From Vicinamibacteria bacterium (lineage in GTDB: Bacteria; Acidobacteriota; Vicinamibacteria; Vicinamibacterales; UBA8438): a stretch of 38,140 nt of DNA. Both the position numbers and the translations under genes were made by a program. This document shows positions 15,723-23,260 of this stretch, piece by piece. The DNA is taken from contig JAJEEU010000082.1 in assembly GCA_022820825.1 (NCBI GenBank), positions 1 through 38,140 on the forward strand. Direction: 5' to 3'. The first letter of the stretch is position 1, and each line of letters begins with the position of its first letter. Under the pieces are notes generated by a model. That model did no database searches, was not told where the DNA came from, and saw nothing but the letters and a program-made list of their open reading frames with translations.

Positions 15723-17990
15723 TCACGGGTCGACATGCACGTGCGGGTCTCCCTGCACGCGCGGCTCCACCGATCCGACGTCGGCGGCGTGATCGTATCC
15801 CAGGGCGCGCAGCTCCTGCAGGCATGCGCCGGCACGCTCGCCGGGCACGCTCGCGAGCAATCCGCCGGCAGTCTGGGGGTCGAAGACGATCGGGTAGATC
15901 GGATTCCCGGCAACGCCGTCGTTGGCGGCCGCGTCCCGTCCCAGCCGCGCGTTGTGCGGATGCAGCGAGCTCAGATAACCCCGGGCCACCGTCTCGCGGG
16001 CGCCTTCGAGGATTGGAATGGCGGACAGCGTCAGGCGGGCGTCGACGTCCGAGGCCCGCGCCATCCCCAGCAGGTGGCCCAGCAGCCCGAATCCCGTGAC
16101 GTCGGTGCACGCCGTCGCGCCGTGCGCCGCCAGGCAGCCGGCGGCGCCCCTGCTCGACTGCAGCATGGACTGCACGGCCCCCGCGATCCAGCGGCCCTTG
16201 CTCCTGCGCCGCATCCGCGCGGCGAACAGCGTCCCGGTCCCGACCGGGGCCGTGAGCAACAGGCGGTTGCCCGGCTGCATGCCGCGCTTGCGCAGCACGC
16301 GGGCCGGGTCGGCCACGCCGCTGAGCGCCAGTCCCAGCGTCAGCTCGGCGCCCTCCGTGGTATGTCCGCCGACGAGCGCGGTCTCCGCCTCGCGCAACGC
16401 CTCGACGACGCCCGCGAGCAGGTCCCGCAGCAGCGCTTCCGTCTTCTCCTCGGGACCGACCGGAACCGTGACGATCGCCAGGGCCGAGCGCGGCTCCGCC
16501 CCCATGGCATGGATGTCGCCCAGGCAGTGGTTCGCCGTGATCCGCCCGAACAGGTACGGATCGTCCACGAGCGCCGGAAACGCGTCGACGGTGCGCACGG
16601 CCAGCATCCCGTCGGGCACTCGCTCGATCGCGGCGTCGTCGAGCGCGTCCAGCCCGGCGACGACGTCGCTGCGCTGATACGGCGACAGCCGCGACAGCAC
16701 GCGGTCGAGGATTGTCGCGCCCACCTTCGATCCGCACCCCGCGCAGCGCATGCCGGCGCCGGCGAGCTCCTGCACCTGCTCGGGCGGCGCCAGCCGCACC
16801 AGCTCGGGGTCGGCCGCGTCCTCCGCCGGCATGTCCGGCAGGCGGCTGAAGCGGTGCATGAAGCGGCGGTCGATCCAGTCCTTCCACTTCCAGACCCAGC
16901 GCCCTTCGACCGACCACGCACCGCGCGACGCCACCGCGTAGCGGTCGCCGGTAGTGATCAGGCTCAGGAACGCCCGTTGCGGGCGGAACGGCGCGAGCGG
17001 CTCGCCCCGGACCGCGCGGCGGAGATTCGCATGCAGGGGCCGGCCCTGCCGGACGGCGAACACGCCCGCCTTCTCGCGCGGATGGTTCACGACCGCCGCA
17101 ACGTCGCCGGCGGCGAACACGCCCGGGTGCGACGTCGACTCGAGCGTATCCGCCACCGCGATGAAGCCGTCGCCGTCCACGGCAAGCCCCGCTGCGGCGG
17201 GCCAGGCGGGCGCGCCCGCCTCGGTCGCCCAGATCACCTCGTCCACCGCGCAGGTCTCGCCGCCCTCGATCCTGACCTCGCCCGGCGTCACCTCGCAGAC
17301 CCGCGCGCCGGCATGCACCTGGACGCCGCGGGCGCGCAGCACCCGCATGAACTTGGCGGCCACCCGCCGGTTGTGCGTCGGCAGGATGCGGGCCGTCGCG
17401 CCGAACAGGTGGAACGCCGGCGTATCGTCCGCCCGGCCGGCCTCCGCCAGCAGCCGGCGCAGCGCGTGCTGCATGGCCAGGGTCAGCTCGATGCCGGCCG
17501 CCCCGGCGCCCACGACGGCTACCTGCAGCGGGCGCGACGCGGCGAGCACGCGCGCCTGCAATTGCTCCCAGCGCGCGACGAGGGCGCCGATCGGCTTGAC
17601 GGGTACGCCCTGGGCCTGCGCGCCAGCGACCGCCAGCGACGGCCGCGCGCCGACGTTGATGGACAGTACGTCGTACGGCACCGGCGGGCGGTTCCGGCAC
17701 AGCACCGCGCGGCCGGCCAGGTCGAGACCCACCGCTTCGTCGTGGAACAGGCGGGCTCCGGCGAACCCCGCCAGCGGCTCCAGATCGATATGCGCGTCGT
17801 CGAAGCTGTAGTGCCCGGCAATCAGCCCCGGCAGCATGCCGGAGTACGGCGTATGGACGTCGCGGGCCACGACGGTCACGCGGAGGCCCGGAATGAGATC
17901 CATGCCCAGCATCCTGAGCACGATGGCGTGGCTGTGGCCTCCGCCGATCAGGACGAGGTCCTTGAGCACGGGCGCAGGCTGCCGGTTCAT
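15723..17990 (-). CDS. selD: FAD/NAD(P)-dependent oxidoreductase fused to selenide, water dikinase (SelD)
   Basis: A 755-residue fusion. Residues 1-380 are a pyridine nucleotide-disulfide oxidoreductase-like domain (FAD-binding LVLIGGGHSHA at 13-23, NAD-binding VAVVGAGAAGIEL at 157-169, HPGVFAAGDVAAV at 288-300), the type known as the N-terminal partner of SelD. Residues 410-755 are SelD, which makes selenophosphate from selenide and ATP. Its catalytic segment CAGCGSK has Cys419 and Lys422, matching Cys17 and Lys20 of the E. coli enzyme, with Cys and not selenocysteine. VGGHTTEGAELTLG and DVTGFGLLGHL are also SelD signatures. ATG 17990 overlaps the upstream aminotransferase stop (ATGA). No selA, selB, selU or tRNA-Sec is seen in the window, so the final selenium use is unknown. 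Confidence 0.95.
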   Translation of the reverse strand: MNRQPAPVLKDLVLIGGGHSHAIVLRMLGMDLIPGLRVTVVARDVHTPYSGMLPGLIAGHYSFDDAHIDLEPLAGFAGARLFHDEAVGLDLAGRAVLCRNRPPVPYDVLSINVGARPSLAVAGAQAQGVPVKPIGALVARWEQLQARVLAASRPLQVAVVGAGAAGIELTLAMQHALRRLLAEAGRADDTPAFHLFGATARILPTHNRRVAAKFMRVLRARGVQVHAGARVCEVTPGEVRIEGGETCAVDEVIWATEAGAPAWPAAAGLAVDGDGFIAVADTLESTSHPGVFAAGDVAAVVNHPREKAGVFAVRQGRPLHANLRRAVRGEPLAPFRPQRAFLSLITTGDRYAVASRGAWSVEGRWVWKWKDWIDRRFMHRFSRLPDMPAEDAADPELVRLAPPEQVQELAGAGMRCAGCGSKVGATILDRVLSRLSPYQRSDVVAGLDALDDAAIERVPDGMLAVRTVDAFPALVDDPYLFGRITANHCLGDIHAMGAEPRSALAIVTVPVGPEEKTEALLRDLLAGVVEALREAETALVGGHTTEGAELTLGLALSGVADPARVLRKRGMQPGNRLLLTAPVGTGTLFAARMRRRSKGRWIAGAVQSMLQSSRGAAGCLAAHGATACTDVTGFGLLGHLLGMARASDVDARLTLSAIPILEGARETVARGYLSSLHPHNARLGRDAAANDGVAGNPIYPIVFDPQTAGGLLASVPGERAGACLQELRALGYDHAADVGSVEPRVQGDPHVHVDP

Positions 17991-19177
17991 CGGCCGCTCT
18001 CCAGTCCTTCCTGCACTGCCGCACGCTCCAGCATGCGTGCGGCGCCCGCGCCGAACAGGTGCGGCTCGGGCAGCAAGCTCACGACCAGGTAAGCCTCTCG
18101 GGAGAAGTCGTAGAAGTAGCCGGGGTGCACGAGCACCCGCTCGCGTTCGAGCAGGTCGAGCACCACCTCCTCCTCGGAACGCGTGGCCGGAATCTGCACG
18201 ACAGCGTACCACCCTCCCTCGACCGGCAGCAGCCGGGCCGCCGGATGGCGCTCCACCAGCCGCTGCAACGCGGCGTGGTTGCCGCGCACGCGCTCCGCGA
18301 TCCGGGCCGTTACCGCCGCGCCGTCCGCCAAGAGCCGCCCGGCCGCCAACTGCACGGGCGTGGCCACCGACAGGTACGTGTCGCAGATCAGCTCCAGCCC
18401 CGCCAGCGCGCGGTCCACGGCCGGCCGGGGGCCGGCGGCGACAAGCCACCCGAGCTTGAGTTGCGGCAGGCCGACCGCCTTCGACAACCCGCCCAGGCAG
18501 AAGGCGAGCACGTCCCGATCGCCGTCGAGAACGCTCGGTCCGGCGGCGCCCGGCGCCAGCGGATACGGCGCGAACACCTCGTCCGCGATCAGCGCCAGAT
18601 CGTGCGCCGCGCACAGCGCCCCCACCGCATCGAGCTCGGCTTCCGTCAGGTACGACCCGGTCGGGTTGTTCGGACTGACGAGCAGCACGGCGCGGGTGCG
18701 CCGGCCGACGCCCCGCCGCAGGCTGTCCAGGTCGAGCTCCCAGCGCGCGTGGCATTCGAGCGCGTACGGCACGGCGCGGACGCCTTCGAGCCGCGTCAGG
18801 TGCTCGAACAGCGGATAGCTCGGCCGCGGCGTCAGCACCTCGTCACCCGGATCGCACAGCAGCTTGAACAGGTGCCCGTACGCCTCGCTCGTGCCGGTTG
18901 TCAGCACCACGCGCTCCGGCGGCACGGCGCGGCCGGCGCGCGACACGTGCGCCGCCACCGCGCGGCGGGCGGCCGGCAGGCCCAGCGGTTGCGGTTCGTA
19001 GAGCCGCGGCTCGATCGCGGCGGTGCCGCGCACCAGCCCCTCCGGCGCCGCGATCCCGACCCGCGTGGGGTTCGATTCCGTCAGGTCGACGAGCTCCGCG
19101 CCCTGGCTGCGGAGGCGGGCGATGGCGCGCCCAATCGGGTTCGGCGCGAGGTCCGGGGGCAGGCGGGACGAGAGCAT
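17987..19177 (-). CDS. PLP-dependent aminotransferase, class I/II
   Basis: A 396-residue fold-type I aminotransferase (COG0436-like). Hallmarks are TTGTSEAYGHLF (93-104), VSPNNPTGSY (168-176), IADEVFAPYP (197-206) and the PLP lysine Lys233 in CLGGLSKAVGLPQLKLGW. YLVVSLLPEP near the C-terminus probably holds the carboxylate-binding region. The substrate cannot be assigned. ATG 19177 starts a family-like N-terminus (TESNPTRVG follows). Its TGA overlaps the ATG of the fused selD, so both are translated together, hinting at a link to selenium or sulfur amino acid metabolism; this is context only. It is divergent from the radical SAM gene. Confidence 0.9.
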   Translation of the reverse strand: MLSSRLPPDLAPNPIGRAIARLRSQGAELVDLTESNPTRVGIAAPEGLVRGTAAIEPRLYEPQPLGLPAARRAVAAHVSRAGRAVPPERVVLTTGTSEAYGHLFKLLCDPGDEVLTPRPSYPLFEHLTRLEGVRAVPYALECHARWELDLDSLRRGVGRRTRAVLLVSPNNPTGSYLTEAELDAVGALCAAHDLALIADEVFAPYPLAPGAAGPSVLDGDRDVLAFCLGGLSKAVGLPQLKLGWLVAAGPRPAVDRALAGLELICDTYLSVATPVQLAAGRLLADGAAVTARIAERVRGNHAALQRLVERHPAARLLPVEGGWYAVVQIPATRSEEEVVLDLLERERVLVHPGYFYDFSREAYLVVSLLPEPHLFGAGAARMLERAAVQEGLESGR

Positions 19178-19260
19178 GCTGAGCAAGGAATCCGTTCGAA
19201 TCGTGTTACATTCTCTCCTCACGTACAACGTTCCGGCAGGTGCAGCGCGAGGAAACAGGT

Positions 19261-21018
19261 ATGAAACGGGGCACCCAGATTGTACTGACAGCGCCATTCA
19301 CCGAGATGATCGACCACGCCGGCTACTTCATCCAGATGGGCATGGCGTCCATCCCGATCTGGATGGAATGGGTCATGGACCGGAAGTATCCGGAGTGGCG
19401 GAACGTCAAGCGTTTCGAGGACGGCTCGGCGCAGTCGGCGCCCGCCGGGCTGCGTGTGCTCGAGCGGGTCATGGCGGCGGAGTTCGGCCGCGAGAACGTC
19501 GCGGTCTGCTACCCGGACGACATCGACCGGTTCATCGGCCCCGACACGCGCGTGGTGGCGCTGTCCACGCACAACCCGCTGGGCGTGACGTTCGCCGCCG
19601 GCGTCTACACGTCCATTTTCGGCAGCTCGCGGGAGCCGATCAATTCGCACTACGCGAAGAAGCTGTTCGACGCGATCAAGGGCAGCCCGCACCGCGAGTC
19701 GTTCCGCGTGCTCCTGGGCGGTTCCGGAAGCTGGCAGATCACCCAGACGAAGTCCATGGAGCGGCTCGGGATCGACTGCGTCATCGACGGCCGGAGCGAG
19801 TCGGCGGAGACCATCGCGCTGTTCCGGCAGGCAATCGAGGGCACCGAGCTGCCCCTGCACGTGGAGGTCGACCATCCCACGGACCCGCAAACGCTGCTGT
19901 TTCCGGATCGGCCGACGACGTTCGGCGTTGTCGAGATGACCACCGGCTGCGGCCGCCGCTGCCAGTTCTGCGTGCCCGACCTCAATCCGCAGATCGATCT
20001 GCCCAAGGACGGGATCCTCGAAGCCGTGCGGGCCAACGTGGCAAACGGCAACAAGCAGATCTCGCTGGCCACCGAGGACATGTTCATCTGGGGCCAGGTG
20101 CGCACGAAGACGCCGTTCTTCTTTCCCAACCGGGAAGCGCTGGTGGACCTGTACCGCAGCATCGTCGAGACGCCGGGCGTGGAGCAGCACGTGCTGAGCC
20201 ATTCGACGATGGCGCCGGCGGTCGTCGACCCGGTGCTGATCGAACAGTTGACCGACATCCTGCTGCCGCGCAGCCCGATTCACCTCAAGCGCCTGAGCAC
20301 GCATCCGGAGGGCAAGGCGCTCGTGCCGCTGATCGGCCTGGAAACAGGCTCGGTGCGCATGGCCAAACAGGTGATGCCGAGCAAGGGCGTGCCGTTCAAC
20401 ATCGAGGACTGGCAGAGCGTGGTCATCCGCGGCCTCGAGGTGCTGAACCGCAACAACTGGTTCCCGATGCTGACGTTGATGGTCGGCAACCCCGGCGAGA
20501 CCGACGAGGACGTGAAGGGGACGCTCGACCTGATCTACGAGATGGAGCGCCGCGGGTTGTTCGGCTTCCTGGTGCCGTCGGTGTTCACGCCGCTGGAAGG
20601 CACCCGCATGGAGCACGGCAAGGGCGTCACCGAGACGCGCAACCTCACCCGGCTGCAGTGGCAGCTCATCCTCCGCTGCTGGAAGATGAACATGCGGCCG
20701 GGCCTGTACAGTTGGTGGGGACCGACCTCGTTCAAGATCGGCGGCGTGGGCCTGTGGGCGCTGCGCCTGCGCAAGACGAACGGCCCGAACTTCACCTGGC
20801 CGATGATGATGTTCTGCAGCGCGCTGCCGGAGAGCCTGCTGTACTCCATCGGCAAGCTGTACAAGGGCAAGCCGATCAAGGTGAAGACCCGGGCCGAGCT
20901 GCTCGCCTCGATCAAGCCGAACTACTGGAAGTACCTCCGCGAGGACGCGGGCGACATCCCCTCCGCGCCGCCGCCAGCGGCGCAGTCCGCGCCCGCGCCC
21001 GAGCTGCAGACTGCCTAG
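19261..21018 (+). CDS. Radical SAM protein with B12-binding-like N-terminal domain
   Basis: A 585-residue radical SAM enzyme. Residues 1-215 look like the alpha/beta domain that precedes many B12-type radical SAM proteins (PDTRVVALSTHNPLG, VLLGGSGSW), though a clear DxHxxG cobalamin motif is not visible. The [4Fe-4S] motif is TTGCGRRCQFC, giving Cys230, Cys234 and Cys237. IGLETGS (about 360), MLTLMVGNPGETDEDV and FLVPSVFTPLEGT are typical core strands. The C-terminal 100 residues are rich in Trp, Lys and Pro. ATG 19261 follows GCGAGGAAACAGGT, a good ribosome-binding site; a GTG seven codons earlier is less likely. The reaction is unknown. A family of long radical SAM proteins modifying lipids or small molecules is possible. 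Confidence 0.88.
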   Translation: MKRGTQIVLTAPFTEMIDHAGYFIQMGMASIPIWMEWVMDRKYPEWRNVKRFEDGSAQSAPAGLRVLERVMAAEFGRENVAVCYPDDIDRFIGPDTRVVALSTHNPLGVTFAAGVYTSIFGSSREPINSHYAKKLFDAIKGSPHRESFRVLLGGSGSWQITQTKSMERLGIDCVIDGRSESAETIALFRQAIEGTELPLHVEVDHPTDPQTLLFPDRPTTFGVVEMTTGCGRRCQFCVPDLNPQIDLPKDGILEAVRANVANGNKQISLATEDMFIWGQVRTKTPFFFPNREALVDLYRSIVETPGVEQHVLSHSTMAPAVVDPVLIEQLTDILLPRSPIHLKRLSTHPEGKALVPLIGLETGSVRMAKQVMPSKGVPFNIEDWQSVVIRGLEVLNRNNWFPMLTLMVGNPGETDEDVKGTLDLIYEMERRGLFGFLVPSVFTPLEGTRMEHGKGVTETRNLTRLQWQLILRCWKMNMRPGLYSWWGPTSFKIGGVGLWALRLRKTNGPNFTWPMMMFCSALPESLLYSIGKLYKGKPIKVKTRAELLASIKPNYWKYLREDAGDIPSAPPPAAQSAPAPELQTA

Positions 21019-21051
21019 CGGGCCGCGACCTGCAGGTCCCAACGTTCCACC

Positions 21052-21873
21052 ATGCACCGCGTCTCCACGGCAGGCTGCGGACCGCTCGCCGTTTGTGCGG
21101 CGGCGTTGTGGTGTGCCGCCGCCGGCGCGCAGGATCGCGCACGCGAGGCCGCGGCGGCGCTCGTCAGCGGATCCGGCAACGCCGCGGCGTTCACCGAGCG
21201 CCTGGCCGATCCGCCGGCCGTACCGGAGGAGCGCCGGCGGGAGATCGGCGGCATCGCGATCAACGCCCGCAACAACGCGCCGTGGCCGGCGCCCGATATC
21301 GGCGGCATCACGGTCGCGCGCCTCGACGCGCCCGACGCCGGCGAATTCCGGATCCTGGCGCCGTTCGACACCACGCTGGGCTGGCTGCGCTTCTCGCCCG
21401 ACGGCGCCTGGCTCTCGTACGTGGTCATACGCGACACGGGCGTCGAGCAGTGGGTGGCCGAGATCGCCAGCGGCATTCCGCGGCCGCTCACCTCCGCCTC
21501 GCTCAACGCCGCGTGGGGCGAGCCGTGCCGCTGGCTGGCCGACAGCAGCGGCATGCTGTGCCGTTTCCTGATGTCGGCGCGCGGATCACCGCCCGACGAC
21601 GAGAGCGCCCTCGTCGACTACTACTTCCCGAGCCAGCTCGGGACCGTCCTACTGGCCACCGGGCGCCGCAGCGATCTGGGCGCGCCCGGCCTGTTCGTGC
21701 ACGCGGAGCCCGTTCCCGGCGGCGCGCAACTGCTTGTCGTGCGGCTCCGGGAGCAGTCCGGCGCGGACGCCGCCGCGCGCCAACTGCAGCGGACGGTCGA
21801 GATCCTCGACATGGAAGGCAACCCGGTGCGCCGGCTCGCCGACCTGCCGGCCGGCGGCGGCGCCGCGCGCTGA
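21052..21873 (+). CDS. Secreted S9-peptidase-like beta-propeller fragment, no catalytic domain
   Basis: A 273-residue secreted protein. The signal peptide is MHRVSTAGCGPLAVCAAALWCAAAGA, with cleavage before QD. The rest matches, from memory, the N-terminal propeller of acidobacterial S9 prolyl-oligopeptidase or glutamyl-endopeptidase-like enzymes: IGGIAINARNNAP, LGWLRFSPDGAWLSYV, QWVAEIASGIPRPLT, LNAAWGEPCRWL and TVEILDMEGNPVRRLADLP. Those enzymes run to about 800 residues with a C-terminal Ser-Asp-His hydrolase domain; here the frame stops right after LADLP and nothing resembling the catalytic domain follows in any frame before trxA. Either a truncated pseudogene or a stand-alone propeller. 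It lies 33 bases after the radical SAM gene. Confidence 0.7.
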   Translation: MHRVSTAGCGPLAVCAAALWCAAAGAQDRAREAAAALVSGSGNAAAFTERLADPPAVPEERRREIGGIAINARNNAPWPAPDIGGITVARLDAPDAGEFRILAPFDTTLGWLRFSPDGAWLSYVVIRDTGVEQWVAEIASGIPRPLTSASLNAAWGEPCRWLADSSGMLCRFLMSARGSPPDDESALVDYYFPSQLGTVLLATGRRSDLGAPGLFVHAEPVPGGAQLLVVRLREQSGADAAARQLQRTVEILDMEGNPVRRLADLPAGGGAAR

Positions 21874-21949
21874 ACCCACGTGCCGTCGAGCCGGCCCTCA
21901 AGTACAATGGACTGATCGATCCTGAATCAGGAGACCAGCGAGAACGGCC

Positions 21950-22297
21950 ATGGGAGAACACACTCAAACGCTTAGCGACAGCAATTTCGACGAGTCGGTC
22001 ATCAAGTCCAGTACGCCCGTGCTCGTGGATTTCTGGGCCGAGTGGTGCGGCCCCTGCCGCATGATCGCGCCGACGGTCGAAGCGCTGGCGGCGGACTACG
22101 CCGGCAAGGTCACCGTAGGCAAGGTGAACGTCGACGACAACCCGAACACGGCCATGCGGTTCGGGATCCGGTCGATACCGACGCTGCTGCTGTTCAAGGA
22201 CGGCGAGGTGGTCGACTCCATCGTCGGCCTCGCCGACAAGGCGCGGCTGCAGGCCGTCATCGAGCAGCACCTGCCGGCCGCCGCCGGATCCGCGTAG
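21950..22297 (+). CDS. trxA: Thioredoxin
   Basis: A 115-residue cytoplasmic thioredoxin, a general dithiol reductant. It has the active site WAEWCGPCRM, the buried Asp in VLVDFWAEW and the cis-proline loop IRSIPTLLLF. ATG 21950 is used; the ribosome-binding site is modest. It could reduce the Bcp peroxiredoxin encoded at 15077-15550. It converges on the GlcG-like gene; the two stop codons lie within one 21-bp near-palindrome. Confidence 0.97.
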   Translation: MGEHTQTLSDSNFDESVIKSSTPVLVDFWAEWCGPCRMIAPTVEALAADYAGKVTVGKVNVDDNPNTAMRFGIRSIPTLLLFKDGEVVDSIVGLADKARLQAVIEQHLPAAAGSA

Positions 22298-22315
22298 CCA
22301 GCCGGCCGGCGGCTA
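22295..22315. terminator. Bulged palindrome spanning the convergent trxA and glcG-like stops
   Basis: The 21 bases begin with the TAG of trxA and end with CTA, the reversed TAG of the convergent gene. TAGCC pairs with GGCTA and GCCGG with CCGGC, with a single bulged A. Such a GC-rich hairpin could slow polymerase in both directions; neither side has a T-run, so termination is only suggested. Confidence 0.4.
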
Positions 22316-22741
22316 CCCCGCCAGCGACGTCAGGAGGGCGTCGATGCCGGCCTGGGCGACTTCCTCGTCCTGATCCGGATGGCCCGAGCTGCACCCGACG
22401 CCGCCGACTATCTGCTCGTCCACGAAGATCGGCAACCCGCCGGCCACGATCATGAAGCGGCCCTGGTTGCTGACGTGTATCCCGAACGCCGGCCCGCCCG
22501 ACTGGCTCACCTCACCGTACGACCGCGTGGAACGGCGCGCGGCGGCCGCGGTGAACGCCTTGCTGATGGCGACGTCGATGCTGGTGATGCGCGCGTTGTC
22601 CATGCGGTGGAACATCAGCAGGCTGCCGCTGTCGTCCGTGATGGCGATATCCATGTCGACGCCGATCTCGCGCGCCTTCTCCTCGGCGGCCGCCATGATG
22701 ATCCGCGCGTCGGAGAGCGTCAGTTTCGGAGCTGTTCTCAT
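22313..22741 (-). CDS. GlcG/HbpS family protein (heme-binding-type fold)
   Basis: A 142-residue protein of the GlcG/HbpS (COG3193) family. Family features are SDARIIMAAAEEKAREIGVDMDIAITDDSG at the N-terminus, MFHRMDNARITSIDVAISKAFTA, and the glycine-rich end IFVDEQIVGGVGCSSGHPDQDEEVAQAGIDA. HbpS in Streptomyces binds heme and iron; most members have no known role. ATG 22741 directly begins the family domain and there is no signal peptide. It lies 19 bases after the cytochrome c gene on the same strand, so heme or redox metabolism is a plausible setting. Confidence 0.88.
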   Translation of the reverse strand: MRTAPKLTLSDARIIMAAAEEKAREIGVDMDIAITDDSGSLLMFHRMDNARITSIDVAISKAFTAAAARRSTRSYGEVSQSGGPAFGIHVSNQGRFMIVAGGLPIFVDEQIVGGVGCSSGHPDQDEEVAQAGIDALLTSLAG

Positions 22742-22760
22742 TACCTGTAGTCCTCGGTTA

Positions 22761-23240
22761 TCAGGGCTGGACGGCCTCGAACATGATCTGTTCCAGCATG
22801 TTCGTGCGGTCGGCCAGCTCGTGCTCTCCGGCCGGGAACTCGTTGACGTACAGCATGAACGCCAGGATGTCGGCCTTTTCCGCGCGTGTGACGTTCGAGG
22901 GGTTCTCCTGGGGCATCGATATCCGGAGGCGCTCGAACAGTTGCCCGACAGTGATGCCGCTCCAGTTCCAGACGAACTCGCCGCCCACGAGCCCCGGCGC
23001 CAGGTCGCCGCCCGACAGATCCGGCGCATGGCAACTGGCGCACCATTCCTGATACAACGGCTCGCCGCGCGCCGCCTGCTCCTCGGTATAGATGCCGTCC
23101 CAGGTGGTCCGCGCCTGCCCGGCCGTCGCGGGCAGGCCCGCTATGGCCGGCAGGCCGGCCGCCGCGATCCCGCCTGATCCGGTTGCCATGCCGGCCGCAA
23201 GCGCGGCGGCGGCAACTGCCGTTACGAAGCTGCTCTTCAT
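22761..23240 (-). CDS. Secreted c-type cytochrome (mono-heme)
   Basis: A 159-residue exported electron-transfer protein. A hydrophobic signal of about 28 residues is followed by a short repeat (GLPAIAGLPATAG). The heme site is CASCH (67-71), and Met110 in RISMPQ is the likely distal ligand; NVTRAEKADILAFMLYVNEFPAG is the usual C-terminal helix. Such cytochromes often serve PQQ-type or other periplasmic dehydrogenases. ATG 23240 is 20 bases after the SGNH hydrolase gene, and the GlcG-like gene follows at 19 bases, so the three probably form an operon. Confidence 0.9.
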   Translation of the reverse strand: MKSSFVTAVAAAALAAGMATGSGGIAAAGLPAIAGLPATAGQARTTWDGIYTEEQAARGEPLYQEWCASCHAPDLSGGDLAPGLVGGEFVWNWSGITVGQLFERLRISMPQENPSNVTRAEKADILAFMLYVNEFPAGEHELADRTNMLEQIMFEAVQP

Positions 23241-23260
23241 TCGTATCTGACCCCGACAGC

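Noticed and set aside
15669..18092. An 800-codon open frame on the plus strand opposite selD
   Set aside because: No recognisable domain, and amino acid use is typical of the antisense of a GC-rich gene; the minus strand encodes an intact SelD fusion.
17991..18755. N-terminal extension of the SelD fusion
   Set aside because: It runs antisense-like through the aminotransferase in another frame; ATG 17990 with the ATGA overlap gives the proper dinucleotide-binding N-terminus.
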